A stretch of DNA of 64,000 nucleotides, taken from Salinirubellus litoreus (lineage in GTDB: Archaea > Halobacteriota > Halobacteria > Halobacteriales > Haloarculaceae). Positions 32,466 through 41,155 of this stretch are shown here, piece after piece (within the stretch, counting starts at the first letter, position 1; the number at the start of each line of letters is the position of its first letter). The notes beneath the pieces were generated by a model, which was given only the letters and a program-made list of their open reading frames with translations, had not been told where the DNA came from and did no database searches. The stretch lies in NCBI RefSeq assembly GCF_037335815.1, contig NZ_CP147841.1, forward strand, positions 3,782,001 to 3,846,000, read 5' to 3'. The position numbers and the translations under genes are program-made.

Positions 32466-33295
32466 GAGACGAGGAGGAGGCGACGGACGGGCCGACCGAC
32501 CCCCGGGTCCACCCCGAGCAGAGCCCGGGGTTCGGCGAGGACCACGGCGGCCTCGAGGACATCGAGGTGAGCCGCGACGTGACGATCGGGGAGGCCACCC
32601 CCCGGGAGCTCCAGGCGACCGACGTCACGCCGGTCGCCGACGCCGACGCGGCCGAGAAGGTCGCGGACCTCCGCGGGGGGGACGTGGTCGAGCGCCGCCG
32701 CGCCGCCCTCGCGCTCGCCGAGGAGTCGGGCCCGGCGGTCGTCGACGCGCTCGTCGAGTTCGGCCTCACGGACGCGGACTGCGACGTCAGACAGTTCGCC
32801 GTCGAGGCGCTGGGCGAACTCGGCGGGGAGCGGGCGGGGAACGCGGCGGTCACCGCGCTCGACGACCCCGACCCGTGGGTCCGCGCGGAGGCGGTCGTCG
32901 CGCTCGACCGTATCGACCGCCGCGAGTACGAACCGCACGTCGAGCGCGCGGTGGACGACGACCACCACGCCGTCCGACGGAACGCCGCCGTCTCGCTGTT
33001 CAAACTCCGCGGGGAGGACACGCTCGGGATCCTGCTCGATCAGTCCCGTGCGGACAGCGAGCGGCTCCGGGAGTGGGCGGCCCACCTGCTGGCCGGCGTC
33101 GACGACGAGCGCGCCGAGGAGCGGCTGCGCGAACTCGCCGCAGACGAGGGAGAGCCGAAGGTCGTCCGGAGCACCGCCGCCCGGTCGCTGGAGGCCGACC
33201 CCGGGAAGTTCCGCCGGCAGTTCACCGGCGGGACCGAGAACGACAGCGCCGACGCCCCCGGCGAGAGCCGGCTGAACCGCCGACCGAACCTCTGA
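32462..33295 (+). CDS. HEAT-repeat protein
   Basis: A 277-residue soluble protein. The N-terminal 75 residues are acidic and possibly disordered; residues 80-250 contain about five HEAT/PBS-lyase-like repeats (VVERRRAALALAEESGPAVV, VRQFAVEALGELGGERAGNA, VRAEAVVALDRIDRREYEPH, VRRNAAVSLFKLRGEDTLGI, LREWAAHLLAGVDDERAEER). HEAT-repeat proteins serve as scaffolds. Overlaps the upstream gene by ATGA, and the next gene starts 1 nt after the stop. A role in maturation of the nitrate reductase complex is inferred from context. Confidence 0.82.
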   Translation: MRDEEEATDGPTDPRVHPEQSPGFGEDHGGLEDIEVSRDVTIGEATPRELQATDVTPVADADAAEKVADLRGGDVVERRRAALALAEESGPAVVDALVEFGLTDADCDVRQFAVEALGELGGERAGNAAVTALDDPDPWVRAEAVVALDRIDRREYEPHVERAVDDDHHAVRRNAAVSLFKLRGEDTLGILLDQSRADSERLREWAAHLLAGVDDERAEERLRELAADEGEPKVVRSTAARSLEADPGKFRRQFTGGTENDSADAPGESRLNRRPNL

Positions 33296-33296
33296 T

Positions 33297-34580
33297 ATGT
33301 CACAGGATACTCCCACGGACGCGACCGACGCACCGTCACGACTGACCGAGCACGTCGAGGCCGCACTCCGAGGGGTCAGGGACCCCGACGCCGACCTGAC
33401 CGTGTTCGAGGCGGGGCTCGTCGAGGACATCCACGTGACCGACGGACGGGTGACGATCGACGCCGACCTGAGCGACTTCCCGCCCTCGGAGGCCGAGTCG
33501 GTGACGGCGACGATGATCCACGCCGTCTCGGAGGTCCCGGGCGTCGAACGCGCACACGTCGAGCACGTCGGGTCGACGCCCGCGACCGGGGCGCGGGAGA
33601 TCGGCGTCGAATCCGCCGACCGCGTCGTCGCGGTCGCGAGCGCGAAGGGCGGGGTCGGCAAGTCGACCATCGCGACGTCGCTCGCGTGTGCCATGGCCGC
33701 CGAGGGTCGGAACGTGGGTCTGTTCGACGCCGACATCCACGGGCCCAACGTCCCGGAACTCCTGTCGGTCAGCGGTCCCGTCCACTCCGACGAGGACGGC
33801 AACCCCGTCCCGGTAGATGTCGGCGGTCTCGACGTGATGAGCGTGGGTCTGATGTCGTCCAGCGCGCCGCTGGCGTGGCGCGGCGCGATGGCTCACGACG
33901 CCCTCTCGGAGCTGTTCGAGGAGACGGCGTGGGACGACCCGGAGACGATCGTGATCGATCTCCCGCCGGGCACGGGGGATATCGCGCTCACGACGCTACA
34001 GGAGACCCGGGTCGACGGCGTCGTCTTTGTCACGACGCCCTTCCACGCCGCGGTCTCGGATACGCACCGCTCGATCCAGCTGTTCGAGGAGAACGACGTC
34101 CCGGTGCTGGGGGTCGTCTCGAACATGGGCGAGTTCGTCTGCGAGGACTGCGGGCGCGCCCACGACCTCTTCGACGGCCCCGACCCGATCGGCGCGCTCG
34201 ACGTCCCCGTCATCGCGGAGATTCCCTTCGCCCCGGCGATGCAGGACACCCCTGCGCCGTCCCCGGACGCCCTCCCCGAGTACTCGCGCTCGCTCTGTCG
34301 GGCGGTCCTCGATCGCTTCGAGGAGATCTGGTCGGTCGATATCCCCGAGGGGGCCGTGGACATCCGGGGACTACCGTCGGAGGATCGGTACGACGAGGTC
34401 GCGGACGGCTGGGCCGACACGCCGGCCGGCGAGCGGTTCCACCTGGTCAGCGATCGAGACCCGACCCCCGTGCGGAACTACCTCGTCGAGACCAGCGACG
34501 TGGCCGAGGCCGAACTGGAGCCGTTCGAGGTCAGGCGGGCCAACCCCGAGACGTGGCTGCTGCGGACCGTCCGGCCCTGA
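33297..34580 (+). CDS. Mrp/ApbC P-loop Fe-S carrier with DUF59 and DUF2249-like domains
   Basis: A 427-residue fusion. Residues 15-85 are a MIP18/DUF59 domain. Residues about 100-330 are the Mrp ATPase: VASAKGGVGKSTIATSLA (deviant Walker A), LFDADIHGPNVPELL, VIDLPPGTGDIALT, then GEFVCEDCGRAHDLF with a CxxC that can carry an Fe-S cluster. Residues about 350-427 form a DUF2249-like tail (VDIRGLPSEDRYDEV...RRANPETWLLRTV). It may deliver Fe-S clusters to the seven-cluster NarGH/Rieske complex. A possible last gene of the nar transcription unit. Confidence 0.88.
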   Translation: MSQDTPTDATDAPSRLTEHVEAALRGVRDPDADLTVFEAGLVEDIHVTDGRVTIDADLSDFPPSEAESVTATMIHAVSEVPGVERAHVEHVGSTPATGAREIGVESADRVVAVASAKGGVGKSTIATSLACAMAAEGRNVGLFDADIHGPNVPELLSVSGPVHSDEDGNPVPVDVGGLDVMSVGLMSSSAPLAWRGAMAHDALSELFEETAWDDPETIVIDLPPGTGDIALTTLQETRVDGVVFVTTPFHAAVSDTHRSIQLFEENDVPVLGVVSNMGEFVCEDCGRAHDLFDGPDPIGALDVPVIAEIPFAPAMQDTPAPSPDALPEYSRSLCRAVLDRFEEIWSVDIPEGAVDIRGLPSEDRYDEVADGWADTPAGERFHLVSDRDPTPVRNYLVETSDVAEAELEPFEVRRANPETWLLRTVRP

Positions 34581-34710
34581 ATCGGTGTTCGATGGGGTGA
34601 CCGACGAACGAGGAGTGTGGATGATCGGCGGTCTGACACACTGCCGCCGTCCCGGGACGACCCCGACACACGACGAAGGAGTTTTTATCGCGTCCCGGTT
34701 TGTCTCACCC

Positions 34711-35349
34711 ATGACCGACAGCGGAATCCGCGCGGTGGTGCGGGTCGACGGGTCGTCCGTCTGCCGCGCCGGGGACGCGTCCGAGGAGGGGGACGTGGTG
34801 TCGGTTTCCCGTGCCGCTTCGCCCGCTACCGACGGGACGGTGGTCGAGTTCACCGCAGATTCGGGACTGGCGACCACCGACGCGAAGGAGGTGTTCTCGT
34901 ACGACGGCAAGACGATCTACCGGTTCGAGCGTGCGGCCGGGGCAGGGCCGGCGTGTGCCTGTGACGTGATCGAGTCTAACGGCTATCCGGTCCGTCACGC
35001 CGAGGTGGACTCGGGGGCCGTCACGCTCTCGTTCGTCGCGGAGGACATCGAAACGCTCCGTGACGTCATCACGGGCCTCAAGGAACGGTACGAGGGGGTA
35101 TCCCTGCAGTGTCTCACCCGATCGTCGGCGATCGGCGGAAAGCGGGACCTCGTCTTCGTCGACCGCTCCGTGCTCACGGACCGACAGCGCGAGGTGCTGG
35201 AGACCGCCCACGAGATGGGCTACTTCGAGCACCCGAAGCGGGCGAACGCGACCGAGGTAGCTGACGCGCTCGATATCAACGGATCGACGTTCGCCGAACA
35301 CGTCTCGACGGCCCAGTCGAAGATCCTCGAATCCATCCTCGAGGGGTGA
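34711..35349 (+). CDS. narO: NarO-like bacterio-opsin-activator HTH regulator
   Basis: A 212-residue protein. ATG 34711 is supported by a TATA-like TTTTTATC (34682-34689) 27 nt upstream. The C-terminal HTH (residues about 153-212) is LTDRQREVLETAHEMGYFEH, then EVADALDINGSTFAEHVSTA, the bacterio-opsin activator (HTH_10) type. The N-terminal sensory part has four Cys (C18, C82, C84, C134). NarO of Haloferax volcanii, which activates nitrate and DMSO respiration genes anaerobically, has a comparable Cys set thought to sense oxygen or redox. It has its own promoter downstream of the nar genes. Symbol assigned by family and context. Confidence 0.75.
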   Translation: MTDSGIRAVVRVDGSSVCRAGDASEEGDVVSVSRAASPATDGTVVEFTADSGLATTDAKEVFSYDGKTIYRFERAAGAGPACACDVIESNGYPVRHAEVDSGAVTLSFVAEDIETLRDVITGLKERYEGVSLQCLTRSSAIGGKRDLVFVDRSVLTDRQREVLETAHEMGYFEHPKRANATEVADALDINGSTFAEHVSTAQSKILESILEG

Positions 35350-35497
35350 CGGCCCGACCTGGGCCCGGGCCCGTCCCCGAGCATTTCCCGACGGCCGACC
35401 GGGCGGACGATGCCCGACCGCTCCACATCAACTCCCCCGATATACGGGGATCGGTGTTATACCGGACACCGTCGTACCCCCTTCGACGGAGGCGCTC

Positions 35498-35671
35498 ATG
35501 CCGCGCAAGTTCGTCTTCGACTGTCCGGGGTGCGATGCCGAGGTCGTCGTCGACGCCGACGTCCGATCGGAGATCCTCGCGGGCGGTTGCGTGATGTGTC
35601 GGAGCTCCGCCGACGCCGGCTCCTTCGTCCCCGTGTCCGAGGCCGACGTCGAGCGCGACCCGACCCGATGA
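35498..35671 (+). CDS. Small zinc-ribbon protein
   Basis: A 57-residue protein: MPRKFVFDCPGCDAEVVVDA, then EILAGGCVMCRSSADAGSFV. Two CxxC knuckles (residues 9-12 and 31-34) form a probable zinc ribbon. Tiny zinc-ribbon proteins of this kind (haloarchaeal DUF families) are common and poorly understood. It lies 148 bp after narO, with a TATA-like TTATACC at about 35457-35463. No evident operon partner. Confidence 0.8.
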   Translation: MPRKFVFDCPGCDAEVVVDADVRSEILAGGCVMCRSSADAGSFVPVSEADVERDPTR

Positions 35672-35747
35672 TCCACGCGGTGCTCGTCGCCACCGGACCG
35701 CCGCCCACGTCCGTGCGTGTCGGGACGCTCGCCGGGTCGTCTCGCTC

Positions 35748-36167
35748 CTACTCCGCTCCGTCCTCCTCGAGCCCCTCGTGCTCCCGGATCGGCTCGCGCC
35801 AGGACTCGGGGATCGGGATCGCCTCGCCCGTCTCCCGGTCCAGCGCGAGCAGCACGACCTCGGCCGTCGCCGCCACGTCGTCGTCGGCCAGGACCTCGTA
35901 CTCGATGTCGAAACTCGACGTTCCCATCCCGGCGATCCGCTGGCGGACGGTAATCTCGTTATCGAGCGTGATCGGTGCCCGGTAGTCGATCTCCTGGTGG
36001 ACGATGGCGACCGGTGCCCGGTCGTGGCGGATCCCGACGACCTCGTCCCAGTAACCGACGCGGGCCTGTTCGAGGTAGCTGAGGTACTTGGCCTGGTTGA
36101 CGTGGCCGTTCACGTCGATGTCGCTGTACCGGGGTGTGAACGACGTCTCGTACGTGTACTCCGTCAT
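35748..36167 (-). CDS. Acyl-CoA thioesterase (4HBT hotdog family)
   Basis: A 139-residue hotdog-fold protein. FTPRYSDIDVNGHVNQAKYL contains the catalytic-type Asp (R-Y-S-D-I-D-x-x-G-H-V-N) of 4-hydroxybenzoyl-CoA thioesterase relatives. It continues with YLEQARVGYWDEVVG and QEIDYRAPITLDNEITVRQR. It likely hydrolyses acyl-CoA; substrate unknown. A TATA-like TTTATTG (about 36190-36196, minus strand) is 27 nt upstream, fitting a leaderless message. Divergent from the enolase-family gene. Confidence 0.88.
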   Translation of the reverse strand: MTEYTYETSFTPRYSDIDVNGHVNQAKYLSYLEQARVGYWDEVVGIRHDRAPVAIVHQEIDYRAPITLDNEITVRQRIAGMGTSSFDIEYEVLADDDVAATAEVVLLALDRETGEAIPIPESWREPIREHEGLEEDGAE

Positions 36168-36339
36168 GTGCGCCCGTCCCCGAGCCGATACAATAAATAC
36201 CGGCGGTCGGACCGTCCGGACTCGACCGGCCTCCTCGCCGGGATCGAGGTGCTCGGGTCACACCGCGGCGCGGTCCGTCGGACGAACGGGCTGGTGCCAC
36301 CCAAACGGACTTGTGAGCGGGACCGGAACTCCCGAAACC

Positions 36340-37434
36340 ATGCGAATCACTGACGTGGAAACCCACCTGCTCGAGGTCCCGCGGGAGGTCGAGGCCGCCG
36401 ACTCGAGACACGTCTTCGATCGGTGGTACGTGACGGCGATCGAGGTCGGGACCGACGAGGGCCACACCGGGCTCGGGTGGATGGCCTCGACCCGTGCCGG
36501 CGCGGTGTTCGAGCACCTCCTCGACGACCAGTTCGTCCCCCTGCTGGCCGACCGGTCGCCGTTCGAGACCGAAGCGATCCGGCGCGACCTGCGCGACCAC
36601 GCCGTCTACTACGGGGAGACAGGGATGTCCGCGTACCCCCGCGCGGTGATCGATATCGCGCTGTGGGACCTCAAGGCCAAGGCGGCTGACGTGCCGCTCT
36701 ACCGGCTCCTCGGCGGCGAGGACGGGAGGGTGAAGGCCTACGCGTCGAGCCTCGACGCCGGCCTCTCGCTCGACGAACTCCGCGAGCGGCACGGCCGGCG
36801 AGCCGACGAGGGGTTCACCGCGTTCAAGACCAAAGTGGGGACCCGACGACCGTCCGAGGAGGCCGAACGGGTGGCCGCCGTCCGGGAGGCCGTCGGTCCC
36901 GGGGCGGAGGTGTTCGTCGACGCGAACCAGGCCTGGACGGTAAAGGAGACGGTCGAGGTCGTCGGGGCCATCGACGAACACGGCGTCGACTGGGTCGAGG
37001 AGCCCATCTCGGAGTGGAACCTCGACGGCCACGCCCGAATCGCGTCCCGGATCGACCCGCCGCTGGCGACGGGCGAGATGTTCTACCGCCCGGAGCGGTT
37101 CAGGTGGCTCGCCGAGCGGGACGGACTGGACGTCGCCCAGCCGGATCTGATACGGGCAGGCGGCGTCTCGGGCGTCCTCGACGTGGCCCGGGTGGCGGCC
37201 GACCATCACGTTCCGCTCTGTCCACACGCCAACCACGCGGTGAGCGCCCACCTCGTGAGCGCCGCACCGACGGGGCGGCTCGTCGAGTACTTTACTGGTG
37301 GGGACCTCGCCGCGGCGATCCTCGAGGAGCCGCCCGCGGTCGAGGACGGCCACGTCCACCTGCCCGACCGTCCGGGCCACGGCTACCATCTCGATCCCGA
37401 GGCGGTCGAGGCGTTCGCCTCGGAGACGGTATAG
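36340..37434 (+). CDS. Mandelate racemase/muconate lactonizing-type enolase-superfamily enzyme
   Basis: A 364-residue protein from ATG 36340; the longer frame upstream is antisense to the thioesterase. The N-terminal capping domain is residues 1-120. The barrel shows FTAFKTKVG (Lys of a KxK-like motif), EVFVDANQAW (first metal Asp), WVEEPISEWN (Glu), LATGEMF (Glu), then ADHHVPLCPHANHAV, where His residues could be general bases. It is therefore a mandelate-racemase-subgroup dehydratase or epimerase of an acid sugar. Substrate cannot be told. The adjacent glucosidase is convergent. Confidence 0.85.
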   Translation: MRITDVETHLLEVPREVEAADSRHVFDRWYVTAIEVGTDEGHTGLGWMASTRAGAVFEHLLDDQFVPLLADRSPFETEAIRRDLRDHAVYYGETGMSAYPRAVIDIALWDLKAKAADVPLYRLLGGEDGRVKAYASSLDAGLSLDELRERHGRRADEGFTAFKTKVGTRRPSEEAERVAAVREAVGPGAEVFVDANQAWTVKETVEVVGAIDEHGVDWVEEPISEWNLDGHARIASRIDPPLATGEMFYRPERFRWLAERDGLDVAQPDLIRAGGVSGVLDVARVAADHHVPLCPHANHAVSAHLVSAAPTGRLVEYFTGGDLAAAILEEPPAVEDGHVHLPDRPGHGYHLDPEAVEAFASETV

Positions 37435-37650
37435 ACGGCTGACTCCTCGCAAGCAGGGCACCGAGCCGATCGAACGCCTGCTGATCAGTGATGACCCACC
37501 TCGACAGGGGGGACGAGCATCAGCCCCTCCCTGGTCGTTCTCGGGCATTCCGACGGGTTTCGCGCGGATGGCGAGCGAGCGGTGTTCGCGTGGGGGTACA
37601 CGGCACCGCGGAGCGCGATAGATGCCCGCCGCAGGTGGGAGACAACTCCA

Positions 37651-39378
37651 TCAGTACCGGTACACGACCGCCTCGTAGGGCCGGAACGGTTGCCCGTCGG
37701 GGGCGGTCACCCCGTCCTCGTAGTTTGAGAGGCAGACGGAGAAGTCGGTACCGTCGAGGTCGACCTCGGCGCTTTCGAGGTCGACCGGGGTGGGCTCGCC
37801 CGACCAGTTGAGGACGATCAGCATCCGCTCGTCGTCGAGCGTCCGGGTGTAGGCGTACACCCGCTCGTGGTCGGGGAGCAGGAGATCGTACCCCCCGTAG
37901 ACGAGGACGTCGTGCTCGCCCCGGAGGTCGATCAGGTCGCGATAGTGGTGCCACACCGAGGACTCGTCGGCCCGCGCCGCCGCGACGTTGATCTCCGGGT
38001 AGTTCCCGTTGACGTCGAACCAGGGCTCGCCGGCGGTGAATCCCGCGTGCTCGTCGTCCGACCACTGCATCGGCGTCCGGGCGTGGTCGCGGCTCTGGTA
38101 GTTCACGAACCCACGGAGTTCGTCGAACGAGCCCGCCCGTCCGGCCGCGAGCGCGTCCTCGACGGCACCGATCATCATCGGATCGTCGAGCGCGTCGAGG
38201 TCCGGGAACGTCGTGTTCGTCATGCCGATCTCCTCGCCCTGGTAGACGAACGGCGTCCCGCGGGTGGTCAAGAGGAACGTCGCGAGGAGCTTCGCGCTCT
38301 CGACCCGGTACCGCCCGTCGTCGCCGAACCGCGAGACGATCCGCGGCTGGTCGTGATTGCCGAGGTACTGCGCGTTCCACCCCTCCAGGTCGGTCTGCCA
38401 GCGGCTCGTGATCCGTTTTAGCTCCGGCAGGCTCCACTCGCCCCACCCCCCCGGGTCCCAGCGCCCCCGCGGCCCGGCGTCGACGTCCATGTGCTCGAAG
38501 TGAAAGACCATGTCCAGCCCGTCGCCGTCCTCGCCGAGGTACTCGCCGGCGAGTTCGACGGTCGTCTCCCCCATCTCGCCGACGGTCATCACGTCGTAGT
38601 TCGAGATCGTCCGGTCGTACAGCTCCCGGAGGTAGTCGTGAACGCGGGGGCCGTGGCTGAACACGTCGACCCCGGTCGGGTGCCTGTCGGCGTTCCCGTC
38701 GGGGAGCCCCTCGGGCTTGGAGATGAAGTTGATCGCGTCGAGGCGGAACCCGTCGATGCCCTTCTCGAGCCACCAGTCGACGAGCGAGACGATCTCCTCG
38801 CGCACGTCGGGGTTCCGCCAGTTCAGGTCCGGCTGCTTCTCGTCGAACAGGTGGAGGTACCACTCTCCCCGGACCTCGTCGTACGTCCACGCCGGACCGC
38901 CCATGAACGATCCCCAGTTGTTCGGCGGCGTGGGGTTCCCCTCCTCGTCCTCGCCGCCGTCGCGCCAGTAGTAGTAGTCCTCGTACCCCACCTCCTCCCG
39001 GCGGGACCGCCGGAACCACTCGTGCTCGTCGGAGGTGTGGTTGACCACCAGGTCCATGAGCAGCCGCATGTCGTGTGCGTGGAGCGTCTCCAGGAGCGCC
39101 TTCCAGTCGGCCATCGTCCCGAACTCGGGGGCGATCGAGCGGTAGTCGCTGATGTCGTAGCCGTTGTCAGCTTGCGGGGATTCGTAGACCGGACAGAGCC
39201 AGACGACGTCGACGCCGAGCGAGTCGAGGTAGCCGACCCGCTCGGTGATGCCCGGGAGGTCACCGATCCCGTCGCCGTCGCTGTCGTCGAAGCTCCGCGG
39301 ATAGATCTGGTAGACGACCGCCTCCTTCCACCACCGTCGATCCAGCGCTTGCGAGGAGCGTCCGTCGTCGGAAGGCAT
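37651..39378 (-). CDS. GH13 alpha-glucosidase (oligo-1,6-glucosidase type)
   Basis: A 575-residue enzyme with the four GH13 conserved regions: MDLVVNHTSDEHEWF, GFRLDAINFISKPEG (nucleophile Asp), VGEMGETTVELAGEY (acid/base Glu) and YLGNHDQPRIVSRFG (third Asp). WWKEAVVYQIYPRSFDDSDG and GDLPGITERVGYLDSLGVDV at the N-terminus, plus the short beta-sandwich C-terminus, place it with alpha-glucosidases/oligo-1,6-glucosidases (GH13_31-like) rather than amylases. No signal peptide is seen, so it is cytoplasmic and acts on imported short alpha-glucans or sucrose-like sugars. Confidence 0.92.
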   Translation of the reverse strand: MPSDDGRSSQALDRRWWKEAVVYQIYPRSFDDSDGDGIGDLPGITERVGYLDSLGVDVVWLCPVYESPQADNGYDISDYRSIAPEFGTMADWKALLETLHAHDMRLLMDLVVNHTSDEHEWFRRSRREEVGYEDYYYWRDGGEDEEGNPTPPNNWGSFMGGPAWTYDEVRGEWYLHLFDEKQPDLNWRNPDVREEIVSLVDWWLEKGIDGFRLDAINFISKPEGLPDGNADRHPTGVDVFSHGPRVHDYLRELYDRTISNYDVMTVGEMGETTVELAGEYLGEDGDGLDMVFHFEHMDVDAGPRGRWDPGGWGEWSLPELKRITSRWQTDLEGWNAQYLGNHDQPRIVSRFGDDGRYRVESAKLLATFLLTTRGTPFVYQGEEIGMTNTTFPDLDALDDPMMIGAVEDALAAGRAGSFDELRGFVNYQSRDHARTPMQWSDDEHAGFTAGEPWFDVNGNYPEINVAAARADESSVWHHYRDLIDLRGEHDVLVYGGYDLLLPDHERVYAYTRTLDDERMLIVLNWSGEPTPVDLESAEVDLDGTDFSVCLSNYEDGVTAPDGQPFRPYEAVVYRY

Positions 39379-39529
39379 CGGAGTCGGTGGAGAGATAACT
39401 CGTCTCCGGATTAACGTTTCGACGGCATTACTGAAACCTTAAAACGTGATACGTCTCGGGGACCGTACCTGTATACGGAGGGTCTGTACGACAGAGGGAA
39501 CAGCCGGGGGAGCCAGTCCGGCGACCGAA

Positions 39530-40978
39530 TCAGGCCGTCGGCGCGACGTTCTGGTTCATGTGGAACAGGTTATCCGGGTCGTACGTCCGCTTTACCTCCA
39601 CGAGCCGGTCGTAGTTCTCGCGGTAGGCGGCGTCCTCCTCACCGACTTTCTCGGAGATGAAGTTGACGTAGACGCCGCCGGTGGCGTGGGGGGTCATCGC
39701 CTCGTGAACCTCACGCGTCCAGGCGATGCACTCGTCGTCCTGGGCCGGATCGATCCACCGCGTGTGGAGGTTCATGAGGAACGCCGCATCCCGGTGGGGG
39801 TACGCCGTCGCGTCCACGGGCACGTCGTTGATGGCACCGCCGAGTTGGGCGATGGCGATCTCGCTCTCCGGTGTGGGAAGCGACTCGCCGTACTCGACGA
39901 AGGTGTCGATCATCCCATCGGTGAACTCGACGAAGTTGTGGGACTTCCAGTAGTTCCGCGCGCCGGGGGTGAGCAAGCCGTCGAACCCCTGTTGCCAGCC
40001 GACGTAGGGGTGAGGGCCGATGGCGTCGGCGATGGGTTCGCCGATCTCCCGCAGCGGCTGCAGGACTGCCTCGCCGTCGGCTATAGTGCCGTCGTAGTAG
40101 ACCGCGATGACGAGCACCTTCTCCCCGTGCCACGCCCCCGGGATGAACGGGAGCGGTGGCGCGTGCCTGATGACCATCCACGCGGTGACCTCGTCAGGAG
40201 CCTCGGCGACGAACTCGCGGTAGGCTTCCATCACCTCGGCCGTGTCCTCGAACGGGTGGACGAGCAGCCCCGAGAGCACCTCGGGACCGACCTCGTGGAG
40301 GTCGAACTCGAAAGACGTGACGACGCCAAAGTTACCGCCACCGCCGCGAAGCCCCCAGAAGAGGTCGGAGTGCTCGTCCCCGCTTGCGTGAACGAGACGC
40401 CCGTCGGCCGTGACCACGTCCGCCCCTCGAAGGTTGTCAGCGGTGAGACCGTACCTGCGGGAGAGCCAGCCGAAGCCCCCGCCGAGCGTCAGGCCGGAGA
40501 TCCCCGTCGTCGAATTGTATCCGACGGGCGTGGCGAGGCCGAAGGCCTGCGCCTCGTGGTCGAACTCCGCGAGTATGACGCCCGGTTCGACCCGCGCAGT
40601 CTTGGCCTCCGGATCGATACGGACGGACTTCATGAGTGAGAGGTCGATCACGACCCCATCGTCGACCATCGCGTTCCCGGCGATATTGTGACCCCCACCC
40701 TTCACCGCGATCGGCTTGTCCTGCTCACGGGCGAAGTTCACCGCTGCGATGACGTCGGCGACGCCCGCACACCGGGCAATCAGCGCGGGGCGTCTGTCGA
40801 TCATGGCGTTCCAGATCGTCCGTGCTTCGTCGAATTCCGGTGTCCCCGGTGTGAGGAGTTCACCGCGGAACTTCGTCTCGAGTTCTGATACTGTACTATC
40901 GTCTAACGGGGTGATGTGAATCGCCAAGACATTTTCTCCGGGGTACCGTATGCAGTGGGAGGATAAGTAGTTGTGCAT
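39530..40978 (-). CDS. FAD-binding (PCMH) BBE-type oxidoreductase
   Basis: A 482-residue flavoprotein. The PCMH FAD-binding domain contains RCAGVADVIAAVNFAREQDK, VKGGGHNIAGNAMVDDGVVI (the His in GGGHN can form a covalent flavin bond), YNSTTGISGLTLGGGFGWLS, and SDLFWGLRGGGGNFGVVTSF. The C-terminus ends in the berberine-bridge motif YRENYDRLVEVKRTYDPDNL, then FHMNQN. The family oxidises sugars, alcohols or alkaloid-like compounds with oxygen. ATG 40978 is the only clear start, but a TATA-like CTTATCC inside the first codons hints that the true start may be a few codons downstream. Confidence 0.88.
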   Translation of the reverse strand: MHNYLSSHCIRYPGENVLAIHITPLDDSTVSELETKFRGELLTPGTPEFDEARTIWNAMIDRRPALIARCAGVADVIAAVNFAREQDKPIAVKGGGHNIAGNAMVDDGVVIDLSLMKSVRIDPEAKTARVEPGVILAEFDHEAQAFGLATPVGYNSTTGISGLTLGGGFGWLSRRYGLTADNLRGADVVTADGRLVHASGDEHSDLFWGLRGGGGNFGVVTSFEFDLHEVGPEVLSGLLVHPFEDTAEVMEAYREFVAEAPDEVTAWMVIRHAPPLPFIPGAWHGEKVLVIAVYYDGTIADGEAVLQPLREIGEPIADAIGPHPYVGWQQGFDGLLTPGARNYWKSHNFVEFTDGMIDTFVEYGESLPTPESEIAIAQLGGAINDVPVDATAYPHRDAAFLMNLHTRWIDPAQDDECIAWTREVHEAMTPHATGGVYVNFISEKVGEEDAAYRENYDRLVEVKRTYDPDNLFHMNQNVAPTA

Positions 40979-41155
40979 AATTTTTAATTATGGTTTTCCA
41001 TAATTTATCGGGGGCCCAGCTACGGATCACTCTCGAGTCGTGTGAGAGACGCGCCCTCTATCACGTTCGAGTCGGAACTGCGTCTCGAGGAGATCGGGTC
41101 ACGACCTCGAGAGCGAGCCCGACGACTCGTTACCCTCCAGATGGGATTGTCGATG

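Noticed and set aside
31580..33802. 740-codon minus-strand frame across the nar accessory genes
   Set aside because: It is antisense to the membrane, HEAT-repeat and Mrp genes, and its Ser/Arg/Pro-rich product has no family pattern. This is typical of high-G+C shadow frames.
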